Source of the DNA: CAZHEV01 sp964531335 [NCBI: uncultured bacterium] | GTDB taxonomy: Bacteria; Eisenbacteria; RBG-16-71-46; CAZHEV01 | NCBI GenBank assembly: GCA_964531335.1 | Contig: CAZHEV010000008.1 | Location: forward strand, 51,037-115,036 | Length of the DNA: 64,000 nt | Direction of reading: 5' to 3' | Shown: positions 1 through 8,461 of the stretch, in pieces | Layout of the letters: each line of letters opens with the position of its first letter | Numbering within the stretch: position 1 is the stretch's first letter | The notes under the pieces: model-generated | Databases searched by the model: none | Seen by the model: only the letters and a program-made list of their open reading frames with translations | What the model was told of the DNA's origin: nothing | Translations under genes and position numbers: made by a program

Positions 1-258
1 CAGGGACTCGAGCGTGCCCGGAGGCAGCGCCGCGAAGGCCTCATCCGTGGGAGCGAAGACCGTGAACGGACCGTCCACGGTCAGCGTCTGCTGCAAGCCC
101 ACCGCCTGTACGGCCTTGGTCAGGGTCTTGAAGCCCTCTTTCTTGGCCAGCGGGAAGATGGGCGCCTTGCCGTAGGGGCCCCCCGCCATAGCGTGCGTGG
201 AGACGAACGCGAACAGCACAGCGGCAATAGCCATGGAGCGGATAACCTTGCTTCTCAT
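1..258 (-). CDS. Secreted fasciclin (FAS1) domain protein, 3'-truncated by window edge
   Basis: The first 86 codons of a gene that runs off the left edge. Residues 1-26 form a signal peptide ([14 protein letters not shown], then an Ala-rich core ending near AMAGG). From about residue 35 the sequence follows the FAS1 fold: a [12 protein letters not shown] helix, then [20 protein letters not shown], the hallmark FAS1 H1 motif. FAS1 domains are extracellular adhesion or matrix modules. The start is the ATG at 256-258, with AGGAGG at 267-272 eight bases upstream. The gene is divergent from the DUF4412-like gene. The C-terminus and any second domain lie outside the window. Confidence 0.88.
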   Translation of the reverse strand, partial: MRSKVIRSMAIAAVLFAFVSTHAMAGGPYGKAPIFPLAKKEGFKTLTKAVQAVGLQQTLTVDGPFTVFAPTDEAFAALPPGTLESL

Positions 259-578
259 TCTGCCAACCTCCTCTTTGTACAGATGTCCACCTACTTGCCT
301 CCAATCTCCAATAACCAGGTTAACTATCGGGAACAACAACACTTGGCGCATACAGCGCAACTCCGGTCGCTGTTACCCCCTCCTGGATATTTCTTGGATA
401 ACACCTCATCTGCCGGAGATTCACATTTTCGAACCCCGGCGGCGGGGACCGACATCCCGCGCTTGCAGAACAGGCCGCAGGCGCTCAAACTAGGGAGTTG
501 GGGAGAATGGGGCCCCAGGTTAGAGCCGGCGCCCCGGGCGCCGTTGACTTGACAGCGACTTAGATGGAGGAAAGGACT
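259..578. other. Divergent intergenic region
   Basis: About 320 bases between the divergent fasciclin and DUF4412-like genes. It is more AT-rich than the flanking genes near 290-430. It holds the fasciclin ribosome site (267-272) and the purine-rich site for the 579 start (GGAGGAAAGG, 566-575). I see no gene. TTGAC runs at 544-554 lie too close to the 579 start to act as a well-spaced -35. Confidence 0.5.
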
Positions 579-1451
579 ATGCGTCCAATCGTGCAAGCAA
601 TTTCCGCGGTGACCGTCTTGGTCTTGCTGCTGGGCGGGGTTACGACCTCTAGCGCGGGTCTGGTGTTCGAGTTGGAGACGACCTACAGCTCCGGCTCGGA
701 GACCCGGACCGAAAGCAGCCGTCTCTACGTTCTGGAACCAAACATGAAGATGGAGATCATGGGAAGCGACTCGTCCGGGGACGACGGATCCGACGAGATG
801 ATCTTTCGCGGCGACAAAGATCATTTCATTATCGTTAATCACCATGAAGGATCCTACATGGTGATGGACAGGGAGACCATGGGGAGGCTAGCCGGACAGG
901 TCCAGGATAGTGACGCCGAAGTTGAGAAGGCCGTGAAGGAGTTCGAGGAGAAGATGGCCGAGCTGCCTCCCGAGCAGCGCGAAATGATGAAGAAGATGTT
1001 GAAGGACAGAATGCCTCCCGGCACGGCGATGGGAGCGGACCGCCCGAAGCCCGAGTACCGCAGGACCGACGAAAGCAAGACCCTGAACGGGTATCCGTGC
1101 GTCAGGTACGACGTCTATGTCGGAGAAGAGAAGATCCAGGAGCTCTGGGTAACGGACTGGGAGAACATCAAGGGCTCGAGCGAGCTGATGAACGTCTTCG
1201 AGGACATGTCCGAGCTCTACATGGATATGGTGAAATCGATGGACAAGATTGCCGGCGGGATGATGGGAGCCGACCGCAACCCCGTGGAGAACTTCGCCAA
1301 CGTCGAGGGATTTCCCGTTGTCAGCCGTCACTTCGCGGATGGAGAGTTGGAAAGCGAAACCGTGCTCAAGTCCATCCACGAACGCGACCTCGGGGCCGGC
1401 GACTTCAGCCCGCCCGAGGACTACAAGCTCCGTAAGATCGGCACACCGTGA
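579..1451 (+). CDS. Secreted DUF4412-like protein
   Basis: A 290-residue exported protein. Residues 1-26 are a signal peptide with the hydrophobic run AVTVLVLLLGGV. The mature part begins LVFELETTYSSGSETRTESS and continues with KMEIMG, DEMIFRGDKDHFIIVNHH and SYMVMDRETM. This is the pattern of DUF4412-type periplasmic proteins, in which a short beta-rich domain reports bound ions or lipid-like material; the function of the family is not settled. A Glu/Lys-rich predicted helix lies at about 115-150, followed by a second beta-rich half. I place the start at ATG 579 rather than the in-frame ATG 564 because GGAGGAAAGG lies directly before 579. A strong terminator follows at 1474. Confidence 0.75.
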   Translation: MRPIVQAISAVTVLVLLLGGVTTSSAGLVFELETTYSSGSETRTESSRLYVLEPNMKMEIMGSDSSGDDGSDEMIFRGDKDHFIIVNHHEGSYMVMDRETMGRLAGQVQDSDAEVEKAVKEFEEKMAELPPEQREMMKKMLKDRMPPGTAMGADRPKPEYRRTDESKTLNGYPCVRYDVYVGEEKIQELWVTDWENIKGSSELMNVFEDMSELYMDMVKSMDKIAGGMMGADRNPVENFANVEGFPVVSRHFADGELESETVLKSIHERDLGAGDFSPPEDYKLRKIGTP

Positions 1452-1473
1452 GCATCGGAACGCATCCGAAGGA

Positions 1474-1511
1474 AGGGCGGGCGCTGAAGCGCTCGCCCTC
1501 TCTCTTTTCCC
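1474..1511 (+). terminator. Rho-independent terminator after the DUF4412-like gene
   Basis: The 11-base stem AGGGCGGGCGC / GCGCTCGCCCT (one G-T pair) has a TGAA loop and is followed by CTCTCTTTT. It sits 23 bases after the stop codon and between convergent genes. Confidence 0.8.
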
Positions 1512-1584
1512 GCTCATCCGATGTGATCGCGGGCTGCCCGAAGGCCCCCCGCCGACCACGTCCAAGACCGCGGAACCGGTTTGC

Positions 1585-3882
1585 TCAACTCGGAGGCCGG
1601 CCGCCGGACGCCCCTACAGCGCGTGCAAGCTCCGCGTCGAGCTCGGGCGGACCGATGGTCACGATCCCAAGATAGCCGTCCACCGTAACCAGTTCCCCGT
1701 CTTCCACAAGCTCCACTACCTCCGTCAGTCCGTTAACGCAAGGTATGCCGAGCTCGCGGGCTATTATGGCACCGTGAATCAGCATCCCCCCGCGCCTTTC
1801 GGCGATGGCGCGGGCGAGCGGAACCAAGTGCGACATCGTCGGCTGTATCGAGTCGCAGACCAACACATCCCCGGACTTGAACTTGCCGAAGTCATCGACG
1901 CCCCGGACTATCCTGGCCATTCCGGTCGCCAAGCCCGGGGCGGCCGGCTGCCCCGTCAGTTGGCGCGCCTTTCGGCCGGCGGACCTTAGGCTCCGACCTG
2001 AACCGCGCTCGGTCACCTCGGGTAAGCTCACCTTCGGGCCTTTCGGATCTCTGAGCGCCCCGGCCAGAACGGCGGCGTGTCCCGGCCCCACCCTGGATGC
2101 CGGGTCGAGCCGTCCTGCCGAGCGCAGGCGAGAGGCGGCAATCTGGAGAGCTCGCAGAAGCTGCTCGTCCAGCCGGCCGACCAGGATGTTGTCGTCGTCG
2201 CGCAGTCTCCAGCTCACCCTGGCGATTTCCAGTATGTCCAGCGCCTCGTCCTTGCGGCCTTCCCCCACGGCCTCGAGGAGCCTATCCTCCAGCTCCTTCG
2301 CTGAACCGGTGTGGTGGCGCACGGTTTGCGCCCCGGAGCTTGTATCCCCGGCGGTCGTCGCCAGCTCAACCACCGAGTGAAGAACAAGGTCGGGACGCTC
2401 CGCGAGACGTTCGCTGCCGTGAGCTACATCCATGAAATCTCTCAGCACCCGGCCGAGCTCTTCCAAGAACTCCCGCCCGCCGGGGGCCTTCCTTATCTTC
2501 TCCTCCATCTCTCGCCATAGCCCGGCACCGCTTGTCCCGACCGACAGGTTCAGTCCGCGCAGCACATCTCCCAGAGAGCGATCGGCCCTCACCCGCCGCG
2601 CAAGCGCGGCGATAGCCTCGTTTCGCCTCGTTGCGATCATGGGCTGGCTCCGCAGGAGCCCGACGAACTGATATGGGTCTTCGGGTTTGACGGCGTCGTT
2701 GTAGTAGACGGCAAGTTGCCTCACGCCGTGGGCGAAGGGGATGAACTCGTCCCAGTATATCTTCTTCCATTCATCCATGACATCGCGCCGGTCCTCTATC
2801 GCCCCGGCCAGCGCCTCGTCGCTCAGAGCGTCTATATTCTCACCGGAAAGCCTTCTGCCCTCCTCCTCCAACCGGGGAATCAGGTCTTGCGTCACCTTGA
2901 CGGCGAGCGCTTTAAGTTTCGCCGTTCCGGGGCGCAAAGATAGATACCAATCGCGATCGTCACCGCTTTCTCCTTTCCCCGGCGCCGTCACCGGACGGGC
3001 CTGAAGGAGGGTAAAGGCATCGCGCCTGCCGGTCCACTCCAGGTCCGGCGCCCAGCCGAGAATCGACTCGACGCTGCGCAGCGTCCTGTGGAGCAGGTCC
3101 AGGTCGTCTCGTTGTAGAATAGGCTCCGGCTCCGCGCTCCCCTCACGGCGGCCGGGAGTCCATTTGACTATCTCGCCCGAGGACCTCTTCATTATCCATT
3201 GGTCCGGGTCGACCAGGCCATCGACCAGATCGCCGCACGGCCCGGGCACGGCCTCGACGACCTCGAGGTCCATGCGCGCGTCGCGGGGGTCCCTTCCGAA
3301 ACCGACGCCCGACACATCGCCGGCTACGACCTGCTGCACTACCACGGCCATGGCGCTGCGGTGCGGATCGAGATCCAGCTCGCGACGGTACAGAAGCGCG
3401 GCGTCCGACCACAGTGAAGCCCATACGATTCGTACGGCATCCAGCAGGGCCTGGCCGCGTGCGACCCCCACCAGCGACTCGTGAAGACCGGCGTAAGATC
3501 TCGCGGCGGAATCCTCGCCCGGCGCCGATGAGCGAACGGCCAGCGCCCCCTCCAGGCGGGCCGATTCCCTCAGAATCTCTTCGGCCAGAGGCTCCGGAAT
3601 GGGCGAAGACAGAAACGCCCTCCGTATGCGCAGCGCCGCGTCCCATATCTCCTCCCACCTCATGTCCGCCAGAGGCTTGCGTCCGAGCTCCATCTGGATC
3701 GTCGCGCCAAGTCGACCCGCACGCACGAAGCTCTGGTACCCCCTCACGGTGACGCAGTACCCCGGCGGCACCCTGTACCCGGCCCTTATGAGCAGGCCGA
3801 GCTTGCTTCCTTTGCCCCCGACCGAGGACTCGCCGCACTCAGCGGCTTCATCGAGAGAGACGACTAGCTTTGTGGAGTCCAA
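1585..3882 (-). CDS. PEP/pyruvate phosphotransferase-like enzyme (PEP synthase or rifampin-phosphotransferase family)
   Basis: A 765-residue two-domain enzyme. Residues 1-300 are the PPDK_N ATP-grasp domain (VGGKGSKLGLL at 21-31; the phosphate-binding signature AVRSSAPGEDS at 115-125 followed by SYAGLHES). The C-terminal 70 residues are the PEP-utiliser swivelling domain with the phospho-histidine at about 703 in GGMLIHGAIIARELGIPCV. The canonical C-terminal PEP-binding TIM barrel of PEP synthase is absent. That layout matches rifampin phosphotransferases and other PEP synthase-like proteins, so a dikinase-type transfer to an unknown acceptor is likelier than gluconeogenic PEP synthesis. The start is TTG 3882 with AGGAGGTGAGCTC before it. 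Its 5' end overlaps the 3' end of the upstream PNPOx-fold gene by 19 bases, so the two are translationally linked. Confidence 0.85.
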   Translation of the reverse strand: MDSTKLVVSLDEAAECGESSVGGKGSKLGLLIRAGYRVPPGYCVTVRGYQSFVRAGRLGATIQMELGRKPLADMRWEEIWDAALRIRRAFLSSPIPEPLAEEILRESARLEGALAVRSSAPGEDSAARSYAGLHESLVGVARGQALLDAVRIVWASLWSDAALLYRRELDLDPHRSAMAVVVQQVVAGDVSGVGFGRDPRDARMDLEVVEAVPGPCGDLVDGLVDPDQWIMKRSSGEIVKWTPGRREGSAEPEPILQRDDLDLLHRTLRSVESILGWAPDLEWTGRRDAFTLLQARPVTAPGKGESGDDRDWYLSLRPGTAKLKALAVKVTQDLIPRLEEEGRRLSGENIDALSDEALAGAIEDRRDVMDEWKKIYWDEFIPFAHGVRQLAVYYNDAVKPEDPYQFVGLLRSQPMIATRRNEAIAALARRVRADRSLGDVLRGLNLSVGTSGAGLWREMEEKIRKAPGGREFLEELGRVLRDFMDVAHGSERLAERPDLVLHSVVELATTAGDTSSGAQTVRHHTGSAKELEDRLLEAVGEGRKDEALDILEIARVSWRLRDDDNILVGRLDEQLLRALQIAASRLRSAGRLDPASRVGPGHAAVLAGALRDPKGPKVSLPEVTERGSGRSLRSAGRKARQLTGQPAAPGLATGMARIVRGVDDFGKFKSGDVLVCDSIQPTMSHLVPLARAIAERRGGMLIHGAIIARELGIPCVNGLTEVVELVEDGELVTVDGYLGIVTIGPPELDAELARAVGASGGRPPS

Positions 3883-4373
3883 GAGCTCACCTCCTGGAAC
3901 CGTGAGACATGGATATAGCGGACGACGTCCACTCGAAAGAGCGCTGTGGAAGGCGCGGCCAAGAACGACCTCAGGTACGGGTGTCTGGCAGCGAGTAAAT
4001 CGGCGTAGGAATTGCGAAGAGGAGCCTCGCTTATTTCCTTTGCCCGTCCGGTGACCGTCACCGCTTCCACCTCCATCATGTTCTTTGGAAACTTAGCGCG
4101 ACTGTCGACCAGCAGCGATACGCGATCGCACTCGCTCAGAAGGCGGTATTTCCTCGTCGCCCGAGGCGTGGCGAATACGGCGAACTTCAAGTCGCTGGAG
4201 AAAGCGAAGAATATGAGCGAGCCGTAGGGCTGGCCCTCCCCCTGGGTACACAGAACGGCAACCACCTCTTCGGAGACAAGTCGTTCGATCTTCTTCTCCA
4301 GCAGGGTACCCTTGTCCTCCCGCACTCCTTCGGAGCTCCACTCGCCCGCATAGTCGTTGCTCTTAGAATCCAC
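3864..4373 (-). CDS. Pyridoxamine 5'-phosphate oxidase-fold (FMN-binding split barrel) protein
   Basis: About 169 residues. The N-terminal LLEKKIERLVSEEVVAVLCT and QPYGSLIFFAFSSDLKFAVF, then ATRKYRLLSECDRVSLLVDS, follow the split-barrel fold of the pyridoxamine oxidase-like flavin or heme-binding family. An enzymatic role is not provable here. A longer open frame runs to 4613, but the upstream part is unlike the family. GTG 4373, with GAGG eight bases upstream, gives a normal-sized protein. It overlaps the start of the PEP-utilising enzyme, so the two probably form an operon. Confidence 0.7.
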   Translation of the reverse strand: MDSKSNDYAGEWSSEGVREDKGTLLEKKIERLVSEEVVAVLCTQGEGQPYGSLIFFAFSSDLKFAVFATPRATRKYRLLSECDRVSLLVDSRAKFPKNMMEVEAVTVTGRAKEISEAPLRNSYADLLAARHPYLRSFLAAPSTALFRVDVVRYIHVSRFQEVSSWTPQS

Positions 4374-4426
4374 TTTTGACCTCGCTACCCGGCGCCCGGC
4401 TCTCTCCGGTAATCGCCGTCTACAGA

Positions 4427-4609
4427 TCACCTCGCGGGCGGGAAAAGCTCTTTTAGCTTCTCGGCCCTGTAGTCGAATATCTTCCTCACCTCGCTCGCGA
4501 CTATCAGCCTGTTCACCAGGCCTCCCCCCGGGACCGAGTATTCGATCCTGTCGCGGCAGAAGGTCCCGCCCTCCACTTCCTCGGGCGAGCCCACCCGCGG
4601 AGCGAGCAT
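4427..4609 (-). pseudogene. C-terminal remnant of an SRPBCC (START-like) family gene
   Basis: About 60 codons whose translation ends GGTFCRDRIEYSVPGGG, then NRLIVASEVRKIFDYRAEKL. This is the C-terminal strand and helix signature of small SRPBCC ligand-binding proteins (D.VEY..P followed by an iFdYR helix). The first two thirds of the fold are missing: upstream on this strand the frame enters the arsR promoter region at 4690-4724. I read it as a gene truncated at its 5' end when the arsR-permease unit became its neighbour, or by a local deletion. Confidence 0.6.
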
Positions 4610-4689
4610 ACAACGGGCACCCGCCGCCGGGCCAGCCTTGACGACGGAGCTCTCCGCCCGCGCCCCGGAAATTCCATGAGCCTTAGTCC

Positions 4690-4718
4690 TTGACAGGTTA
4701 TTGGCTGTTTGGCATAAT
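4690..4718 (+). promoter_or_regulatory. Sigma-70-type promoter of the arsR-permease unit
   Basis: TTGACA at 4690-4695, a 17-base spacer, and CATAAT at 4713-4718. The predicted start point is about 30 bases before the ATG at 4753. Confidence 0.75.
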
Positions 4719-4724
4719 AGCCAA
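4701..4724 (+). promoter_or_regulatory. Candidate ArsR-family operator
   Basis: A 24-base imperfect palindrome, TTGGCTGTTTGG / CATAATAGCCAA; nine of twelve positions pair across the dyad. It covers the spacer and -10 of the promoter. ArsR/SmtB repressors are known to bind such dyads over their own promoters, so autoregulation is the natural reading. Confidence 0.55.
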
Positions 4725-4752
4725 GGAAGGCCCAGGGAGAGCGCCAAGAACC

Positions 4753-5075
4753 ATGGACAGAAAGACCCGAGCGCGGTTCGCGGCCCGGGCCGCGATCATA
4801 AAGGCGACGGCGCACCCCCCACCCGTCTCTTTCTCGTGGACGTGCTCTCCCGGGGCGAAAGGTGCGTTTGCGAGCTGACCGAGATGGTGGGGGCGGACGT
4901 CTCGACTGTCTCGAAGCACCTGTCGATCCTGAAGGGCGCCGGCGTCGTCGAAGACGACAGGCGTGGATCGAAGGTCTTCTACACGTTGAAGGTGCCGTGC
5001 GTGATGAGTTTCTTCTCATGCGTCGAGACCGTCTTGAGCTCGGCGGCCGGGGAGATGTCGCGGCGGGCCCGGTGA
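4753..5075 (+). CDS. ArsR/SmtB-family metal-responsive repressor, apparent frameshift in a C6 tract
   Basis: The conceptual protein is about 107 residues. MDRKTRARFAARAAI at 4753 reads into TAHP, then the frame breaks at the C tract 4815-4820. The family motif TRLFLVDVLSRGERCVCEL resumes two bases out of phase at 4821. The rest is a typical winged helix: VSTVSKHLSILKGAGVVEDD, then GSKVFYTL. Removing two C, or adding one, restores a single frame that reads the near-invariant ArsR string AHPTRLFLVDVL. CVCEL is the classic thiol metal-sensing motif at the start of the recognition helix. An ArsP-like permease lies 71 bases downstream, so regulation of metal or metalloid export is likely. The break may be a sequencing error, a true null allele or slippage. 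Confidence 0.8.
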
Positions 5076-5146
5076 GGTCTCGAGAAAGGCTCATCCCGCC
5101 GCGGTGAGATCCAGGAAGGTGAGTGAACCAAGATGAGTGAACTGTC

Positions 5147-6457
5147 GTGAATTGGAAGGGTCAATGGAAAGCCCTGGCGCTGATAGTTGGGGGCTTTCTC
5201 GCGTTCTTCTACCTCCCCGTCGAAGCGCTGAGGGGAGCACTCCCGGCGCCGGGCCCGCTCTGGGAGTCTCTGCATCTCGCGCGCTGGTACGCGCGCGAGC
5301 ACGTACTGCTCTGCCTGGTTCCCGCTTTCTTCATCGCCGGGGCCATAGCGGTGTTCGTCAGCCAGGGCTCGGTTATGAAGTACCTGGGCGCAAGGGCAAA
5401 CAAGGTGTTGGCGTACGGCGTGGCATCGGTTTCGGGCACGGTGCTCGCCGTCTGCTCCTGCACAGTGCTGCCTCTTTTCGCCGGGATCCACCGCATGGGC
5501 GCGGGGCTCGGACCGGCGACGACTTTTCTCTACTCCGGCCCGGCGATAAACGTGCTCGCTGTCATCCTTACAGCCCGGGTTCTGGGCCTCCAGATGGGCG
5601 TCGCCCGAGCGGTCGGCGCCATAGTGTTCAGCCTGGCAATCGGGCTTCTAATGCACCTGATCTTTCGGAAGGCGGAAGAGGAACGAACGGCCAAGGCCGC
5701 GGAGCTGCCCGTGCCGGAAGAAGGCCGTCCGCTTTGGCAGACCGGCCTCTACTTCGCCGTCATGGTGTCGATCCTCGTGTTCGCCAACTGGGGCCGGCCG
5801 GAGGAGCCGGGCGGCCTTTGGGGACTATTATATTCGATGAAATGGTTCCTCACCGGCGGGGCCTCGGTGGCACTGGGGCTGATCTTGGTGGCTTGGTTCG
5901 GCCTGCGGTGGTGGGAGACCCTCCTCGCGGCCATCCCGGTCGCCGCGATGGTCGCGCTCTTTCCCGCAGAGCCGATGATCCCCTTCGGGGCCGGCGTCAT
6001 GGCTCTCTCTGTGCTCTTGAACAGGCAAGAGGGCGAGCCGCGGGCATGGCTCGACAGCAGCTGGGGCTTCGCGAAACAGATACTTCCGCTTCTTCTCATC
6101 GGGGTCCTGGTCGCGGGGGCCCTGCTGGGCCGGCCGGGCCGGGAGGGCCTTATCCCGGAGGAGTGGATCGCGGGCTTTGTGGGGGGCAACTCGCTACCGG
6201 CGAATCTCTTCGCGTCCATGGTGGGAGCATTGATGTACTTCGCCACGTTGACGGAGGTGCCCATTCTACAGGGCCTCATAGGAAGCGGCATGGGAAAGGG
6301 CCCGGCCCTCGCCCTGCTTCTCGCGGGCCCGGCGGTGTCGCTCCCGAACATGCTGGTCATACGCAGCGTCATGGGCACGAAGAGGACCGCGGTGTTCATA
6401 TGTCTCGTGGTAGTCATGGCTACGGCGAGCGGGATGATATACGGCAGCTTATTCTAG
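5147..6457 (+). CDS. ArsP/DUF318-family permease
   Basis: A 436-residue polytopic membrane protein with eight to ten hydrophobic segments. The family core is VCSCTVLPLFAGIHRMGAGL (Cys103 and Cys105), followed by ATTFLYSGPAINV. A second half-repeat is seen at TEVPILQGLIGSGM, then AGPAVSLPNML. The family (YraQ/ArsP) includes efflux permeases for trivalent organoarsenicals; the CSC pair suits thiophilic cargo. The start is GTG 5147, overlapping the stop of a five-codon open frame beginning at ATG 5133 (GTGA overlap), which could couple translation. The ArsR gene immediately upstream, with its operator, implies metal-induced expression. Confidence 0.82.
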   Translation: MNWKGQWKALALIVGGFLAFFYLPVEALRGALPAPGPLWESLHLARWYAREHVLLCLVPAFFIAGAIAVFVSQGSVMKYLGARANKVLAYGVASVSGTVLAVCSCTVLPLFAGIHRMGAGLGPATTFLYSGPAINVLAVILTARVLGLQMGVARAVGAIVFSLAIGLLMHLIFRKAEEERTAKAAELPVPEEGRPLWQTGLYFAVMVSILVFANWGRPEEPGGLWGLLYSMKWFLTGGASVALGLILVAWFGLRWWETLLAAIPVAAMVALFPAEPMIPFGAGVMALSVLLNRQEGEPRAWLDSSWGFAKQILPLLLIGVLVAGALLGRPGREGLIPEEWIAGFVGGNSLPANLFASMVGALMYFATLTEVPILQGLIGSGMGKGPALALLLAGPAVSLPNMLVIRSVMGTKRTAVFICLVVVMATASGMIYGSLF

Positions 6458-6610
6458 AAGCTCAGCAGAACCTTAAAGATACCGGCCGCGCATTCTGCAA
6501 TCCTCAGGGTGAAATCCCCCTGGTGTTTCCGCGAGCAAGCAGCCGCACGCACACCCATCGTCAAGAATCGACCTTCGCCGGATTTTCCGCGCCGTAACTG
6601 GCCTTTCCGG

Positions 6611-6639
6611 TTGTTGCGTAAGCGCATACGTGATAGAAT
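6611..6639 (+). promoter_or_regulatory. Candidate promoter of the diguanylate cyclase
   Basis: TTGTTG at 6611-6616, a 17-base spacer, and TAGAAT at 6634-6639. If real, the in-frame GTG at 6630 lies inside the promoter, which favours the downstream ATG at 6690. Confidence 0.45.
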
Positions 6640-6689
6640 CATGGTGGGGATCGCTCACGTCAAGGCCGTTCGGAGGCTTCCTGGCAGAC

Positions 6690-7643
6690 ATGGAAAGAGA
6701 GCATATCGGCTTCGAGGCGCTGCTCGAGAGGGTTCTCGAACCTCTTGTAAGAAAAGCGGCCCCTCACAAACATAGGGACGTATTCGCGGCGATGGCAGGG
6801 CGCAATCCGGAGGAGATAAAGCGCGTATCGCTGGAAGTGATCGCCGTGCTCGAGTCGATGGGGTATATAAAAAAAGTTTCCCAAGAGATGGCCTCGGGAA
6901 ACACCTTCATCCGGTACCTTGACAGAACGTCATCAACGTTCTTTCTCGTTCCCACGCCTTTCGAGGAGGGCCAAGCCCCGGAAGAGCGGGCCCCGGGCGC
7001 CGGCGGCGGCGTCAACCCGGAAGTCCTGACAAGGATCCAGCACGACACGGCCGAGCTGCTGCATCGCATAACCGACCTGGAGAAGATATTCGTAATCGAC
7101 AGCCTCACTCAGGTATACAACCGCGCTTACTTCGAGATCCAGGTGCCTAAGGAAATCGAGCGCGCCCGCCGCAGCGGAGGGGGCATCGCCATGTGCTTCC
7201 TGGACATCGACGATTATGGTCTTTTCAACAAGAAGTACGGCCTGAAGGCTGGAGACCAGGTTCTGCTGACCGTGGCCAAGCACCTCAGAAACCAGGTCAG
7301 AGCGCTGGACATCGTATCGCGCTGGGGCGGCGACGAGTTCAAGATACTGCTCACGGCGCCGGTGACTCAAAGGGACGTCAGGGCCATCTGCAAGAGGCTC
7401 ACCGCCCCCGTCCGGGACACAATCACCGACCTTTCCGCTTCCCACCAGAAGATAAGCGTCACCAAGTCGGTAGGCGTGTCCATGTTCCCCGAGGACGTCG
7501 ACAGCCCCCCGCGACGCTCTGAGAGCATGGACTCCAACACTCTCAAGGTGCTCGGCACGGAGCTCTCCGACAAGGCCAATGAGGCCCTGCTTGTCGCGAA
7601 GGAACGAGGAAAGGGACAGGTGGTATTCTACAGCGAGATCTGA
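6690..7643 (+). CDS. Diguanylate cyclase (GGDEF domain)
   Basis: About 317 residues. An uncharacterised helical and beta N-terminus (1-120) shows no transmembrane segment, then a linker helix leads to a GGDEF domain from about 137. The domain opens with DSLTQVYNRAYFE and carries LDIDDYGLFNKKYG and the active-site RWGGDEFKIL (GGDEF at about 213-217). An RALD inhibitory I-site lies five residues upstream, so the enzyme should be catalytic and feedback-inhibited by c-di-GMP. The end of the domain has an insertion of about 25 residues (PPRRSESMDSN) before KANEALLVAKERG. ATG 6690 is chosen, with GGAGG at 6671-6675; an in-frame GTG at 6630 is the alternative. It is cytosolic. The gene is convergent with the SpoIIE operon nine bases away. 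Confidence 0.85.
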   Translation: MEREHIGFEALLERVLEPLVRKAAPHKHRDVFAAMAGRNPEEIKRVSLEVIAVLESMGYIKKVSQEMASGNTFIRYLDRTSSTFFLVPTPFEEGQAPEERAPGAGGGVNPEVLTRIQHDTAELLHRITDLEKIFVIDSLTQVYNRAYFEIQVPKEIERARRSGGGIAMCFLDIDDYGLFNKKYGLKAGDQVLLTVAKHLRNQVRALDIVSRWGGDEFKILLTAPVTQRDVRAICKRLTAPVRDTITDLSASHQKISVTKSVGVSMFPEDVDSPPRRSESMDSNTLKVLGTELSDKANEALLVAKERGKGQVVFYSEI

Positions 7644-7651
7644 CTCGCGGG

Positions 7652-8452
7652 TTAGTACTCCGGCGTTCCCGGCATTCGCGCGTCGTAAACGGATACCTCT
7701 CCGTCCTGGTTCTCCGCCAGGATCTCCTCGACGCCGTCGCCGTCGATGTCCATGATTTCGATGCGTTCGCCTAGATTGCCCAGCTTGTATTCGATCCTGA
7801 AGAACCTGGCGTCCAGCACATAGCCGGAGTTCAGGACCACCTCCAGGTTGCCGTCCCCGTCGATGTCTCCCACGGCCATCCATTCTCCGGGCACATCGCC
7901 CGGCGCCTCCCATTCTTTGAACATGGTGGCCGCGTCGTAAACCGCGAATCGGCCGCCTCCGCAGGCCAGGAGCTCGAGCGCGGGGTCTTTGTCGAGCTGC
8001 ATGGCGATGGCGTACTCGATTTCAGGCATATCGAACGCGGCGTTCTCCCTCGCCACGGAGTAGTCCTGCATGTCCATCATGAAGAGCCGCCCCCCGGCGG
8101 TGTAGACCATGATCTCCGTTCTGCCCACCCCCTGGAAATCTCTAACCAGGACGCCTCGAACCGGGGCGCCGAGATGGGGGCTCTGCCATTCCAGGTTGAG
8201 CCCTCCCGCGTCGAAGCTCATGATGTGGAGGAACCCGGCCCTTGTCCCGACCGCGAACTTGGTCTTGCCGTCGGCCCAGTTCCTGAAAGTGGAGACGGCC
8301 TCGAAATTCCTCGCGATCCTGTATCCATCCTCCGACGAGATCGCCATCCTCCTCGCGGGGCGCTCCGCCTTCCGGCCCTGGTCGTTTCCGTTGTTTGCGG
8401 CGCAACCGGCGGTGAGCGCAAGAGAGACAAAAAGAACGACGAATCGTTTCAT
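7652..8452 (-). CDS. FG-GAP/VCBS-type beta-propeller lipoprotein
   Basis: A 266-residue protein with lipobox LTAGC (Cys17). After a short linker it contains propeller-like repeats, the last two carrying calcium-loop motifs of the integrin-alpha/VCBS type: VGDIDGDGNLEVVLNSGYV and IMDIDGDGVEEILAE. It is anchored in the outer or inner membrane and faces the periplasm. It is the same length as, and repeat-for-repeat similar to, the first gene of the operon (9834-10634): both share the order 'value of field, ratio, DGDG.E, N(T/S)GYV/FV, M.IDGDGV.E, SVYD'. It is the third gene of the operon, starting ten bases after the SpoIIE stop. Confidence 0.8.
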   Translation of the reverse strand: MKRFVVLFVSLALTAGCAANNGNDQGRKAERPARRMAISSEDGYRIARNFEAVSTFRNWADGKTKFAVGTRAGFLHIMSFDAGGLNLEWQSPHLGAPVRGVLVRDFQGVGRTEIMVYTAGGRLFMMDMQDYSVARENAAFDMPEIEYAIAMQLDKDPALELLACGGGRFAVYDAATMFKEWEAPGDVPGEWMAVGDIDGDGNLEVVLNSGYVLDARFFRIEYKLGNLGERIEIMDIDGDGVEEILAENQDGEVSVYDARMPGTPEY

Positions 8453-8461
8453 GGCCTGGCC

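Noticed and set aside
5133-5150. Five-codon ATGAGTGAACTGTCGTGA frame before the permease as a regulatory leader peptide
   Set aside because: Too short to judge and the ribosome site is distant; mentioned only as a possible coupling element.
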